Below are positions 21,397 through 33,279 of a stretch of DNA of 64,000 nt, one piece after another (the first letter of the stretch is position 1; each line of letters begins with the position of its first letter). The stretch comes from DATJPR01 sp963811705. GTDB taxonomy: Bacteria > Bacteroidota > Ignavibacteria > UBA10030 > UBA6906. The position numbers were made by a program, and so were the translations under genes. The stretch is from assembly GCA_963811705.1 (NCBI GenBank), contig CAWESL010000017.1, positions 1 to 64,000 of the forward strand. The letters are read 5' to 3'. The notes beneath the pieces were generated by a model, which worked only from the letters and a program-made list of their open reading frames with translations, was not told the origin of the DNA and made no database searches.

Positions 21397-24240
21397 TTAG
21401 TCGGGCTCGCCGGACCCGGGCTGTTCCGGAAACAGCTCGAATTCCATGTAGCGTTGTTGATCGAGATACGTCTTCGCCGCTTCCTGCACGATCGTGGGGG
21501 AGAGGCTTTGGATCAGAGAACTGTACGTGAGAATCTGGGCCGGATCGATGTCATTCTGCAGACAGAATTGGAGGGCACTGAGCCAGAAACCGTTCTGCTT
21601 CAGATTGACCTCGCGCTCGCGCAGGCTCATTTCCCGGACCTTCTCGACGGTCGAAGAGTCGGGGGGAAAACGCTGGAGGGAATCGATGGCACTGAATGTC
21701 GCGCGGGTGAGTTCCTTCACCCGATCGGGGGCGCAACCGAAGGAGATGGAGAACTGGTAGCGTTGTTCCGGAAAGTGAATGGGCACCCCACTCACGCGCA
21801 CGCCGTACGTTCCCCCTTTGTCCTCGCGAAGGTTCTCCCGGAGTCTGATCGTCAACACTTGCCCGAGAGCATCAAGGGCAAACCGGTTTTCGCGGCTCCA
21901 GACAAACGGCCCGGTGAACACGATGCGGACCTGGCTCTTCGGCTCAATCCCGCGGTGTACCGTCTTCTTCACTACGCCGTCGGGCGGCCTGATCCCGAGG
22001 TCGCGCCAGTGCTCCTGCCGCGCATCGGAGGGAAGCGTCGCGACGTAGGTCGTCAGCAACGATTCGATCGATGCAATGGTGAAGTTGCCCACGAAGACAA
22101 ACGTAAATTCTCCCGCATTGGAGAACCGGTCGCGATAGATCGCGAGCGACTTTTTCAGGTTCAGCTCGTTCAACATGGGAATATTGAACGGGCGGCGCCG
22201 GTAGTTGTATTGCGATGCAGTGACCTGCATTGTGTCGTCAAATGCTGATTCGGGACGGGCGCTTCTGTTCTCGAGGTATGCGCGCGTCCGCGCAAGGTAC
22301 GACAGAAACGCAGTCGAGTCCGCCCGGGGCGCCGTAAAGTAGAGATAGATGAGTTGAAACAACGTTGGCAGATCTTTCGGAGAAGCGCTTCCGCCGAGGC
22401 CCTGTGTAAGCTCGCTGATGAAGGGCGAGACCTCGGCGATTGTTCCGGCGAGCTTTTTGTCGAGTGCAGTCCGGTCGAATGATCCCAGCCCGGACTCCTG
22501 AAGCACGCCGCACGCGGTCACTGCCGCGATGTAGTCGGAATCGGGGACGAGCGAGCTCCCTCCGTCGCTGAACGCGCTGAAGAGCACTTCATCGTTCTTG
22601 AACTCTGTCGGTTTCAGTATGACTTTTACGCCGTTCGAGAGGCTCAACTCCGTAATCCCGACATCCTTCCGCTCGACTTCCTTCCTCACCGTGCCGTGTG
22701 CAGGGGCTGATGGAAGAAGCGGGGCTGTCGTGACGACGTCCTGGTAGGGAGCGACGTCGGCGTGGTCGACCTCGTTGAGGATCTGTGCAAGCGCGGTGGT
22801 GTCGGGAATCGTCGAAGCGGATTTTTCCGGGGCGCTGATGGTGATCACCCGGTTTTGTTTTTCAATCCACTTGGAGCCGAGCGTGTTGACTTCCGAAAGC
22901 GCAATCCCGGGAAGGAAACGTTTGTAGAGCTCGTATTCATAGCTGATCCCCGGAACGGGTTCATCGGTCAGGAAGTGCCGGATCAGCTCATCCGCGAGCC
23001 CGCTGGACTCCGTCTTCGTGCGTTCGTTGTATGCTGTTTCAATCCCGCGGAGAAGATCACTCTTCGTGCGATCGAGTTCGGTCTGGGTGAATCCGTATTT
23101 CAGGATACGCGCCGCCTCGGTGATGATGGCCTTCAGCCCCCGGCCAATTCCTCCGTCTTTCACCGCTGCTCCGAGGGTGAATGCGTCCTTGGTTCGTACA
23201 AGCCTTCCGCCGCCGCCATACGCATAGAGAAACGGGGGATCGGCTTTTCGTGCAAGTTCCTGCAAGCGCTCGTTCATCATCTGATTGAACAACGATTCGA
23301 CGAGGGAACGCCGGTAGTCCCGGGCGAGCGTGTCGGACTCGATCGGCTGCAGGTAATAGACGTTGATCGATGTCGTCGTCGCCTCGGGATCCGTAGCAAT
23401 GGCATACAACGTCGAGGTGTGATCCGGAACCGGGAAAAGCCGCCGTGGGCGCTCCTGGGTTCGGGCCGGAATGGCAGAAAAGTTCTTTATGATCAGCTTT
23501 TCAATCGCGGATTTGTCGAAGTCGCCGACGGCAACGACCGCCATAAGATCGGGACGATACCAGTCGCGATAGAAACGGCGGAGCGTCGGATGATCGACAT
23601 TGCGAATAATCTCAGGCTTGCCGATCGGCAGGCGCACGGCATATTGCGAGCCCTGGAAAATCACGGGAAATTGCTTGTCGCGCATTCTGGCCCCCGCACC
23701 CCTGCCGAGACGCCACTCCTCCAGGATCACACCGCGTTCTTTGTCGATCTCGGTGTCGCTGAATGACACCTCGTGCGCCCAATCGCCGAGAATCTCGAAA
23801 GCCGTCCCGAGAATCGACGGCGTGTCCGTCGGAACCTGGAGCATGTAGACCGTTTCGTCGAAACTCGTGTAGGCGTTCAGATCGGGCCCGAAGCGAACAC
23901 CCACGGATTCCAGGTAATCGATCAGATCGTTCTTCGCGAAGTGCTTGGTGCCGTTGAACGCCATATGCTCGACGAAATGGGCGAGCCCCTGCTGGTCATT
24001 GTCCTCCAGGATCGATCCCGCATTCACGACCAGCCGCAATTCCGCCCTCTTCTCCGGCTTATGATTGGTCCGAATAAAATAGGTGAGTCCGTTGGGAAGG
24101 TGCCCGACGGTCACCGACGTGTCGAGCGGAAGCGGCGAGGAAAGGGGGATGGTCGCTGCCGACTGACCCAGCGCGTTGAAGACGGGGATGCTGAAGAGCG
24201 CTGCAAGCAGCGTAAGTGGAATCATCAACGAGGTTTTCAT
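21397..24240 (-). CDS. M16-family zinc metalloprotease (pitrilysin-like)
   Basis: A 947-residue secreted peptidase. After signal peptide MKTSLMIPLTLLAALFSIPVFNALGQ comes the catalytic M16 domain with the inverted zinc motif HFVEH (residues 88-92) in GLAHFVEHMAFNGTKHF and the downstream ERGVILEEWRLG segment that supplies the second Glu. The C-terminal half is the second, non-catalytic M16 pair (ELNLKKSLAIYRDRFSNAGEFTFVFVGNF). The length fits the two-repeat periplasmic members such as PqqL-like peptidases. It follows valS by 47 bp on the same strand. Confidence 0.92.
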   Translation of the reverse strand: MKTSLMIPLTLLAALFSIPVFNALGQSAATIPLSSPLPLDTSVTVGHLPNGLTYFIRTNHKPEKRAELRLVVNAGSILEDNDQQGLAHFVEHMAFNGTKHFAKNDLIDYLESVGVRFGPDLNAYTSFDETVYMLQVPTDTPSILGTAFEILGDWAHEVSFSDTEIDKERGVILEEWRLGRGAGARMRDKQFPVIFQGSQYAVRLPIGKPEIIRNVDHPTLRRFYRDWYRPDLMAVVAVGDFDKSAIEKLIIKNFSAIPARTQERPRRLFPVPDHTSTLYAIATDPEATTTSINVYYLQPIESDTLARDYRRSLVESLFNQMMNERLQELARKADPPFLYAYGGGGRLVRTKDAFTLGAAVKDGGIGRGLKAIITEAARILKYGFTQTELDRTKSDLLRGIETAYNERTKTESSGLADELIRHFLTDEPVPGISYEYELYKRFLPGIALSEVNTLGSKWIEKQNRVITISAPEKSASTIPDTTALAQILNEVDHADVAPYQDVVTTAPLLPSAPAHGTVRKEVERKDVGITELSLSNGVKVILKPTEFKNDEVLFSAFSDGGSSLVPDSDYIAAVTACGVLQESGLGSFDRTALDKKLAGTIAEVSPFISELTQGLGGSASPKDLPTLFQLIYLYFTAPRADSTAFLSYLARTRAYLENRSARPESAFDDTMQVTASQYNYRRRPFNIPMLNELNLKKSLAIYRDRFSNAGEFTFVFVGNFTIASIESLLTTYVATLPSDARQEHWRDLGIRPPDGVVKKTVHRGIEPKSQVRIVFTGPFVWSRENRFALDALGQVLTIRLRENLREDKGGTYGVRVSGVPIHFPEQRYQFSISFGCAPDRVKELTRATFSAIDSLQRFPPDSSTVEKVREMSLREREVNLKQNGFWLSALQFCLQNDIDPAQILTYSSLIQSLSPTIVQEAAKTYLDQQRYMEFELFPEQPGSGEPD

Positions 24241-24287
24241 GTCATTCGTCCCTGCGGATTGGCTTTATCGGTCCTGGAATCGCAGCG

Positions 24288-27020
<2,733 letters not shown>

Positions 27021-27106
27021 AGGACTGCTCCATGATGGATTCGAAGGATAGCCGTCTCCCGGTCCGACCGATCGAGCCCGGCTTTTGGGCTGGGCCGAAT
27101 GACACT

Positions 27107-29413
27107 TCAGCGCACCGTGAACTGCCGTTCGACCGTGCGGGAATTGCCTGCCCGGTCGCTGCAACGTATCAACAATCGGTGGGAACCACGTTCAAGCGGA
27201 GCGCTGGATTGGTACTGGACACGACGGTGTTCGCCGTCGATGTCGGGGATGACTGGCGTGCTGTCAATGTACAGTTTCACGCTCTCATATTCAACGCCGG
27301 ACAGGTTGTCCCTGATGCGGAACCTGATCACCACCGACCGGTGTCCGGGCACGTTTACCGAAAGCCGGCTGATGGAAGGCGGGGCTTCGTCGGTCCGAAC
27401 GCTGAGCATGCCAAGCGTTTGCGTGAGGCGCCCCTGAAGAACTCCGCCGTCGCCGGCGGAACGTTTCTCCAGAAAATGGAGGGCCGATCGATTCCGAAAA
27501 TAAAGCGCCGAGTGCTCCGGTGAAGAATCCGAACGAAGGCGCACCCGCAAGCCGTCGCGAAGGATTGTCAACCGTGGTGAGAACGCATACGAGGGTTCTT
27601 CACCACCATTGATCTTCTGGACCTGTAGGAAGAGTGGCGAAAAGACGGCCTCGGAATCGTATTGGACCTCAAGGCGACCGTCATCGAATGCGTAGGTTCC
27701 GTTCGTGCCGGGAAGAATGGGGTACAGCGCGATCGAATCCGTCGCGGTGGCAGTTGATCCATTGACTTCTGCGCGCACGACAATGCGGCGAACACCCGCA
27801 GTCTCCGGGTTCAAATGGATGGATCCCTGATAGGCGTCAACGTCGTCAGGATAGAGCGGGCAGGAGCGGGTTGAACCCCCCTCTTCGAGATTCGCTGTCG
27901 GAGAGATGGTGAAGATCCCCTGGCAACGAACATTGATTCGAAGAATGTCATTCGCAGTGGCGAAAGAGACCGTCAGCCGTGCAGGGAGGATGTGAGGTAC
28001 CTCCAGACAGAAAATCCTGGGAATTGACCGTTCTCCCGATCGCCCGACCGCACTGATCTTGGCGGCCTCATAGCCACTTCGGGGGAGGACGACCGTCAGG
28101 TCTCGCCGATCCCCTTTTCCCGAGAGTGGTAGGGAACGACGCGTCCAACGGCCGGACACACTGAGGAGTTCCTCCTCCAAATGATTCACGGCAGACGGAT
28201 CCGGAATGTGAACGGCGACGGAGTCCCCCTGCCGATCGGCGACAAGCATCGGCACCCTGGCGATGATCAACGTCCCGTCGAGATCCGCTTTGTTCCCGAC
28301 GAAGTCCTCGGAGATAATCTTCAAATGATGCGGCCCCGGAGCAAGAAGTCCGGGGCCAACAGTTCCTCCTCCCGTCCGGGCCGGACGATAGAAAGGGAGA
28401 GCACCGGGGATCTCCTCGTAGAGCTTCTCGAATCTTCCTGTCCTTTGGTCCACCAGGTTCCAGTCATACGCGGCCCCGACAAGTTGGGCATACCGGAGCG
28501 GCGCTCGATCGTGCACACAGTCCATCCAGAGCATGCCGTCGATGAGGAGCCGGATGCGATAAACACCCCGATGGAAACGCCCGTCATCTGTCGGATCGTG
28601 CGTGTCGATGGCAAAGCCCGATCGTTCCGTAACGAGAATAGGATGGGGGAGGGTATAGGCGCCCGGGGCTCTACGACGGAGCGAAAAGACGCGCGTCTTC
28701 TCCTCCGCGGCCCCCTGCGGGAGTTCTTCAAGAGGGATGACGGCAAGCTTTGCCATGGCCGGGGCGACATGATCCGGCGCATGGAGGTTAGGACAGAGCA
28801 GCGGATTGATCGGTTCCTGTTGTGGATCTCGGATCTCAATGTGCAGGTGCGGCGTTCCGATTCCCGTGTCGCCGGTGAAGGCGATAACATCTCCTTTCTT
28901 CACCGGGAATTCTTGCGGGCTGAAATCGAGATCGATCGGGTATTGCCCGAGCCGGGACTGTTCACGTTCAACCCGTCGCTCAAGATCCGCGGCGAATCGA
29001 CTCAAGTGGGCGTACGCTGTCGTATAGCCGTCGGCATGCTGGACGAAGAGGATCTTTCCGTAGCCATTCGGGTAGATGCGGATCCGTCGGACGAAGCCGT
29101 CCCGCATTGCGAAGACCTTGTAGCCGGTGACGTCGCCGGTGCTGATGTCGATCCCGGCATGGAAGTGCATGGGGCGGTATTCGGCAAAGACGGACGTGAC
29201 ATTCCTCCCGGCGTCGGTCGGCCAGACGTAATCCTTCAGATCAGTGGATGTCAGAATGGAATCGGAGAGGTGAGTTTTTGGAGTTCCGGGGAGAGTGGTA
29301 AGAGTGGAATGGGGTGTGGCGAAGGCAACGAGAAGCGTCCATCCGAGGTATGGCAGCCACTGCGTTGAACCTCGAGCCGTCCTTCGTATTGCGTTCCTTC
29401 GTTGGCTCTTCAC
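27107..29413 (-). CDS. M23 (LytM-type) peptidase domain protein
   Basis: A 768-residue exported protein. A basic N terminus and hydrophobic segment (LPYLGWTLLVAFA) precede an M23/LytM domain at about residues 60-205. It has zinc ligands in MHFHAGIDI (HxxxD) and HLHIEI (HxH), with GYGKILFVQHADGYTTAYAHLSRF, KKGDVIAFTGDTG and GTPHLH between. The remaining 550 residues form beta-sandwich-like segments of unknown role (for example NVPGHRSVVIRFRIRDNLSGVEYESVKLYID). Both metal motifs are intact, so it may be an active peptidoglycan endopeptidase. The start ATG at 29413 is 24 bp after the parA-like gene. Confidence 0.88.
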   Translation of the reverse strand: MKSQRRNAIRRTARGSTQWLPYLGWTLLVAFATPHSTLTTLPGTPKTHLSDSILTSTDLKDYVWPTDAGRNVTSVFAEYRPMHFHAGIDISTGDVTGYKVFAMRDGFVRRIRIYPNGYGKILFVQHADGYTTAYAHLSRFAADLERRVEREQSRLGQYPIDLDFSPQEFPVKKGDVIAFTGDTGIGTPHLHIEIRDPQQEPINPLLCPNLHAPDHVAPAMAKLAVIPLEELPQGAAEEKTRVFSLRRRAPGAYTLPHPILVTERSGFAIDTHDPTDDGRFHRGVYRIRLLIDGMLWMDCVHDRAPLRYAQLVGAAYDWNLVDQRTGRFEKLYEEIPGALPFYRPARTGGGTVGPGLLAPGPHHLKIISEDFVGNKADLDGTLIIARVPMLVADRQGDSVAVHIPDPSAVNHLEEELLSVSGRWTRRSLPLSGKGDRRDLTVVLPRSGYEAAKISAVGRSGERSIPRIFCLEVPHILPARLTVSFATANDILRINVRCQGIFTISPTANLEEGGSTRSCPLYPDDVDAYQGSIHLNPETAGVRRIVVRAEVNGSTATATDSIALYPILPGTNGTYAFDDGRLEVQYDSEAVFSPLFLQVQKINGGEEPSYAFSPRLTILRDGLRVRLRSDSSPEHSALYFRNRSALHFLEKRSAGDGGVLQGRLTQTLGMLSVRTDEAPPSISRLSVNVPGHRSVVIRFRIRDNLSGVEYESVKLYIDSTPVIPDIDGEHRRVQYQSSAPLERGSHRLLIRCSDRAGNSRTVERQFTVR

Positions 29414-29437
29414 GGCTGGCGGGCTGACGGCGATCGC

Positions 29438-30253
29438 TTACGCTCCGAATCGTTCCATCACGGTCGGCTGGAGGGTCGTTTGCTGATCTGCATGCTGCCG
29501 GGCAATGATCTCTCGCGCCAGTGTTCGATACGATGTGGATCCCCGGGAGGCGGAATTGTAAAGCAATGCCGGTTTCCCGTAGAAGCTTGCCTCGCTCAAC
29601 GTTTCGCTCCGGGGGATCATTGTCGATAGGATATGACGTCGGTAGCGCGACGAGAGCTCGCGAAGCGTGATTTCCGTGACGCGCGTGTTTGGCTCATGCA
29701 TGGTGATCACAATACCTTCAACAGCGATCGTGCGACTGGTGTTTTCGCGCATCCAGTCCAGATACGTGAAGAGCTTGTCGATGGCGTCGAGGCTGAAATG
29801 ACCCGGGCGGATGGGTATCAACACCGAGTCCGCGGCGGCAAGTGCCGCAGTGGAGAGACCGCGGAGCGTCGGAGGGCAATCGATCAGGATATAGTCATAA
29901 CGATCTCCCACCCCATGCATCATGCTGCGAAGGATCGTACGGTTGTCGGCCAGTTTTGCAAGACGTTCTTCATTTTGCAGATTGCGGACATTGCAGGGGA
30001 CGAAATCCAGACCCGCAAGTTCCGTGTGATGGATTGCCGCAGGGAAAGCCGCCACGAAGTTCAAAACATCGAAGAGCCCGGTAGAAACCGTACTCGGAGT
30101 AAACCCGAGCGCGACTCCGGATGAACCGATCGGATCGATATCGACGAGGAGCGTCCGCGCTCCTTCGGCTGCAAAGCTTGCTGCGAGGTTAACGGCGGTG
30201 GTGGTCTTGCCAACACCGCCCTTGGGGAGGGCAACCGCGATAGTACGAGCCAT
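29438..30253 (-). CDS. ParA/Soj-family ATPase (orphan)
   Basis: A 271-residue P-loop ATPase of the ParA/MinD group with the deviant Walker A motif in ARTIAVALPKGGVGKTTTAVNLAASFA, Walker A' TLLVDIDPIGSSG, Walker B YDYILIDCPPTLRGLSTAAL, and ADSVLIPIRPGHFSLDAI. ParA proteins dimerise with ATP and position DNA or protein cargo. No parB lies in the window and the neighbours are FAH-hydrolase and M23 peptidase genes, so it is an orphan ParA whose cargo is unknown. The ATG at 30253 starts right before the P-loop strand; the upstream extension to 30319 is unlikely. Confidence 0.88.
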   Translation of the reverse strand: MARTIAVALPKGGVGKTTTAVNLAASFAAEGARTLLVDIDPIGSSGVALGFTPSTVSTGLFDVLNFVAAFPAAIHHTELAGLDFVPCNVRNLQNEERLAKLADNRTILRSMMHGVGDRYDYILIDCPPTLRGLSTAALAAADSVLIPIRPGHFSLDAIDKLFTYLDWMRENTSRTIAVEGIVITMHEPNTRVTEITLRELSSRYRRHILSTMIPRSETLSEASFYGKPALLYNSASRGSTSYRTLAREIIARQHADQQTTLQPTVMERFGA

Positions 30254-30328
30254 AGTAAGAGTTATCGAGAGATACCAATCCACTACCGGCGCCTGAGGGA
30301 GGCGCCGCCCTTTGCACATTCTGATTCT

Positions 30329-30994
30329 CTAGTGCTCGACATCCACATCCGCATCCAGGGAAGCGATCGCCCCCAGTTCCGCGTGAAGGTGATCGCCGGG
30401 GTGGACCTCGCCGACTCCTTCCGGCGTTCCGGTGAACACCAGGTCGCCTTCCTCAAGCGTGAACACCGTGGAAAGGAATTCAATTGTCCTGTCGATGGGG
30501 AAAATCATCGACCCCGTATTGCACTGCTGGCGAATCGTCCCGTTGACGGCGAGCGACATTGATAGATTCTGCGGATCGGCCACCGCTTGTCGCGGCGCGA
30601 ATTCCGATACCGGCGCAGAAGTGTCGAATCCTTTTGCGATGGTCCAGGGAAGCCCCTTTCTCTTTGCTTCACTCTGAACGTCACGCAACGTCATGTCCAA
30701 GCCGACTGCGTAGCCCGAGATGTGTTCCATGGCACGCTCGCGGGCGATGTGCCGTCCTTCTTTTCCGATCATCACCACGAGCTCCACTTCGTGGTGCAAC
30801 TCGCGCGAAAATTTCGGAAGAATGATTGTAGAACCAGATGATAGGAGGGCAGTTGACGGCTTGAGAAACACGACCGGCGATTCGGGGATTTCCGCCTTCA
30901 TCTCTTCGGCATGTGCCCGGTAGTTTCTCCCCAGGCACATGATCTTACCGACCCGTATCGGCGAACGGTGATCCTTGAGTCTGACCGTCGTCAT
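30329..30994 (-). CDS. Fumarylacetoacetate-hydrolase family protein
   Basis: A 221-residue single-domain FAH enzyme: KIMCLGRNYRAHAEEM at the N terminus, PVVFLKPSTALLSSGSTIILP, the metal-binding HHEVELVVMIGKEGRHI (acidic ligands E.E), GYAVGLDMTLRDVQSEAKRKGLPWTIAKGFDTSAPVSEF and LEEGDLVFTGTPEGVGEVHPGD. Relatives hydrolyse acylpyruvates, fumarylpyruvate or oxaloacetate. The short length fits the acylpyruvate hydrolase group. It is first in the leftward run and divergent from purM. Confidence 0.9.
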   Translation of the reverse strand: MTTVRLKDHRSPIRVGKIMCLGRNYRAHAEEMKAEIPESPVVFLKPSTALLSSGSTIILPKFSRELHHEVELVVMIGKEGRHIARERAMEHISGYAVGLDMTLRDVQSEAKRKGLPWTIAKGFDTSAPVSEFAPRQAVADPQNLSMSLAVNGTIRQQCNTGSMIFPIDRTIEFLSTVFTLEEGDLVFTGTPEGVGEVHPGDHLHAELGAIASLDADVDVEH

Positions 30995-31024
30995 TGTACA
31001 ATCGATTCCAATATAGGTTGCACT

Positions 31025-31087
31025 TCAATATCATGCAAGTCCTGATTGGCCAAAAGCATACTATTAGACAGATCAATATTGTGCAAG
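31025..31087. promoter_or_regulatory. Direct repeats in the FAH/purM divergent region
   Basis: TCAATATCATGCAAG at 31025-31039 and TCAATATTGTGCAAG at 31073-31087 are 15-bp direct repeats with two differences, 48 bp apart, between the divergent FAH-hydrolase and purM genes. They could be operators. No strong promoter could be placed here. Confidence 0.3.
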
Positions 31088-31249
31088 AGGCGTGCCGAAG
31101 AAACTCCTTGTTTGTCAGGGGGTTGAGAGGCCCCCGCCCTGTATTTTCTACCATCAGATGTAGTAACACCAATCTTCGGGAACCGTTCCTGATCTTGCAA
31201 TTCCCTGCATTAGTCCATACTTTCTCACGACCAATTGAAAGGCGAGCTT

Positions 31250-32245
31250 GTGCCCACCACATATGCTGAGGCGGGGGTTAACATTGAGCAGGGAAATCGA
31301 TTTGTCAGAGAAATCAAGAAGAGCGTCCGTTCCACGTTCGTTCCTCAGGTAATTGGCGATATCGGGGCGTTTGGAGGGTTTTTTGACGCTCGATTCGGAT
31401 CGATGCGGCACCCTGTTCTTGTCTCGAGTATCGATGGCGTCGGTACAAAGCTCAAAGTTGCCGAATTAATGGATCGATATGACACGATCGGTCAGGATTT
31501 GGTTAATCATTGCGTCAACGATATCCTCGTGTGCGGTGCCCGCCCGCTCTACTTCCTGGACTACTTTGCCACAGCGACTCTGCACGTGGAGGTCGCCGCT
31601 GCCGTGATCAAGGGGATGGCACAAGCCTGTCGAGAAAACGGTTGTGCCTTGATCGGGGGAGAGACCGCCGAAATGCCCGGACTCTATCACGGCAATGACT
31701 TCGACCTGGCAGGAACAATCGTCGGCGTCGTTGAAAAATCTGAAATCGTCAGCGGGAGGAAGATTCGGAAAGGGGATGTTCTCATCGGCTTGCGCTCGTC
31801 AGGCCTCCATACCAACGGCTATTCGCTCGCCCGGGCGATCCTGCTGAAAGAGCTGACGGTCAGGACTTTCGTCGATGAATTGCAGCAGACCATCGGTCAG
31901 GCCCTTCTGAGCGTTCACCGATCGTACTCCCGGGTCATCACACCAATCCTCCGCCGCATTCCCATCCATGGCCTGTCCCATATCACTGGCGGAGGGATCG
32001 TTGGAAACACAAACCGGGTTCTTCCGAGAGGCCGCTCATTGAAAATCGATTGGGATGCATGGTCACGACCTCCGATTTTCGGTCTTATCCAGCGTCTCGG
32101 TGAGGTTCCCGAAGAGGATATGAGGAAAACATTCAACCTCGGGATCGGCTTGATCGCGATCGTCGGGAAGGATCACGCGGACCGGATGGTGCGGAACCTG
32201 AAGAAAAGAGGAGAAGAAGGAATTCTCCTTGGAGAAGTCGCATAG
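31250..32245 (+). CDS. purM: Phosphoribosylformylglycinamidine cyclo-ligase (AIR synthetase)
   Basis: A 331-residue PurM: TTYAEAGVNIEQGNRFVREIKK at the N terminus, VLVSSIDGVGTKLKVAELMDRYDTIGQDLVNHCVNDILVCGARPLYFLDYFA, CALIGGETAEMPGLYHGNDFDLAGTIVGVV, GLRSSGLHTNGYSLAR and HITGGGIVGNTNRVLP. It makes 5-aminoimidazole ribotide from FGAM with ATP in purine synthesis. The GTG at 31250 is preferred (AAAGG 8 nt before it and a family-like N terminus); a TTG at 31235 would add five residues. No other pur gene is nearby. Confidence 0.95.
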   Translation: MPTTYAEAGVNIEQGNRFVREIKKSVRSTFVPQVIGDIGAFGGFFDARFGSMRHPVLVSSIDGVGTKLKVAELMDRYDTIGQDLVNHCVNDILVCGARPLYFLDYFATATLHVEVAAAVIKGMAQACRENGCALIGGETAEMPGLYHGNDFDLAGTIVGVVEKSEIVSGRKIRKGDVLIGLRSSGLHTNGYSLARAILLKELTVRTFVDELQQTIGQALLSVHRSYSRVITPILRRIPIHGLSHITGGGIVGNTNRVLPRGRSLKIDWDAWSRPPIFGLIQRLGEVPEEDMRKTFNLGIGLIAIVGKDHADRMVRNLKKRGEEGILLGEVA

Positions 32246-32260
32246 AAGCAAAAAATCAGT

Positions 32261-32578
32261 CTAATGGATGCTCGTATCTCGCATCGCAGCGCTCACGTCA
32301 TTCATGACGGACCGCCACTCGGCAGGCGTTTCGTTGATTCGCTGAGTAGCCGCGATCATTTCCTCTCCGGTCACACCAGACGCCAGGAGGATGGAGTCTG
32401 CGGTTCTCCTTGCTGCAGAGGTGTCGACACCCGGCGAGTGAACACTGACCGCCTTCTTCGTCAGGATGGCGTAGACTCGGGCGAATTTGTGATCGTCGAG
32501 AGTCTTCACCTTGGGGCGGGGTGAGCAGGACGCGACGAAGAGCAGGAGCAGGATCGGGAGGGTTCGACGGACGTTCAT
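32261..32578 (-). CDS. Small predicted lipoprotein
   Basis: A 105-residue protein with a clear lipoprotein signal MNVRRTLPILLLLFVASC (lipobox VASC, Cys 18). The mature part, about 87 residues, is helical and charged (DDHKFARVYAILTKKAV...EMIAATQRINETPAEWRSVMNDVSAAM). The family is not recognised with confidence; small Bacteroidota lipoproteins of DUF4296 type have a similar layout. Divergent from efp. Confidence 0.65.
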   Translation of the reverse strand: MNVRRTLPILLLLFVASCSPRPKVKTLDDHKFARVYAILTKKAVSVHSPGVDTSAARRTADSILLASGVTGEEMIAATQRINETPAEWRSVMNDVSAAMRDTSIH

Positions 32579-32617
32579 ACGGAGAATGATAGCGTTATCT
32601 CCTTAGGAATGCAATTG

Positions 32618-32646
32618 TTGACATTCTGGCCGATGATCCCTATATT
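32618..32646 (+). promoter_or_regulatory. Sigma-70-type promoter of efp
   Basis: TTGACA at 32618-32623 and TATATT at 32641-32646 with a 17-bp spacer, 53 bp before the efp ATG. A near-perfect housekeeping promoter; it may drive efp-accB-accC-gcvH. Confidence 0.8.
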
Positions 32647-32698
32647 AATAAGCTGTCTTCACTAACCACCTCATTTTCTTTCACTTAGACGAATTCTC

Positions 32699-33262
32699 AT
32701 GCCTTCGACCTCAGATTTCAGGCCGGGACTGGTCATTAAGTACAACAACGAACTCTGGACGGTTGTCGAGTTTCAACACGTGAATCCCGGCAACTGGCGG
32801 GCGTTCGTGAGGACGAAGCTCAAGAACATTGTCAGCGGGAAGGTGATTGAGAACAGGTTCCGGGCGGGCGAGGCCATCGAGATCATTAAGATCGAACGAA
32901 AAGAGTATCAGTTCCTATATCGGGATGGGACGGGCTGTGTCTTTATGGACAAAGAGAATTATGAGCAGTTATCCGTCGCGGAGGAACAGTTAGGCCAAGG
33001 TGCGAAGTTTTTGAAAGATGGCGAAGGAGTAGACATCCTTTTTAACGGGACGGAAATCACCGGTATCGAGCTTCCCATCACCGTTGATCTTCAGGTAAAA
33101 GAGACCGTTCCCGGGGTGCGCGGCGACAGTGCTAATTCCGGGACGAAGCCAGCCACTGTGGAGACAGGGGCGACTGTCAACGTTCCATTGTTCATTAATG
33201 AGGGTGATCTCATCCGGATTGACACCCGTAGCGGAGACTATATCGAACGGGTGAAAGCATAG
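32699..33262 (+). CDS. efp: Elongation factor P
   Basis: A 187-residue EF-P with the three-barrel layout: KOW-like domain I (DFRPGLVIKYNNELWTVVEFQHVNPG), domain II (AGEAIEIIKIERKEYQFLYRDGTGCVFMDKENYEQL) and OB domain III ending GATVNVPLFINEGDLIRIDTRSGDYIERV. EF-P rescues ribosomes stalled at consecutive prolines. The domain I tip reads PGNWRAF, with Asn 32 where many EF-Ps carry the modified Lys or Arg. The GDYIERV ending is normal. First of four same-strand genes with short gaps. Confidence 0.95.
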   Translation: MPSTSDFRPGLVIKYNNELWTVVEFQHVNPGNWRAFVRTKLKNIVSGKVIENRFRAGEAIEIIKIERKEYQFLYRDGTGCVFMDKENYEQLSVAEEQLGQGAKFLKDGEGVDILFNGTEITGIELPITVDLQVKETVPGVRGDSANSGTKPATVETGATVNVPLFINEGDLIRIDTRSGDYIERVKA

Positions 33263-33279
33263 GTTCACAGGGAGACCAC

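Noticed and set aside
28181..29368. 395-residue open frame on the plus strand
   Set aside because: Antisense shadow of the M23 peptidase gene.
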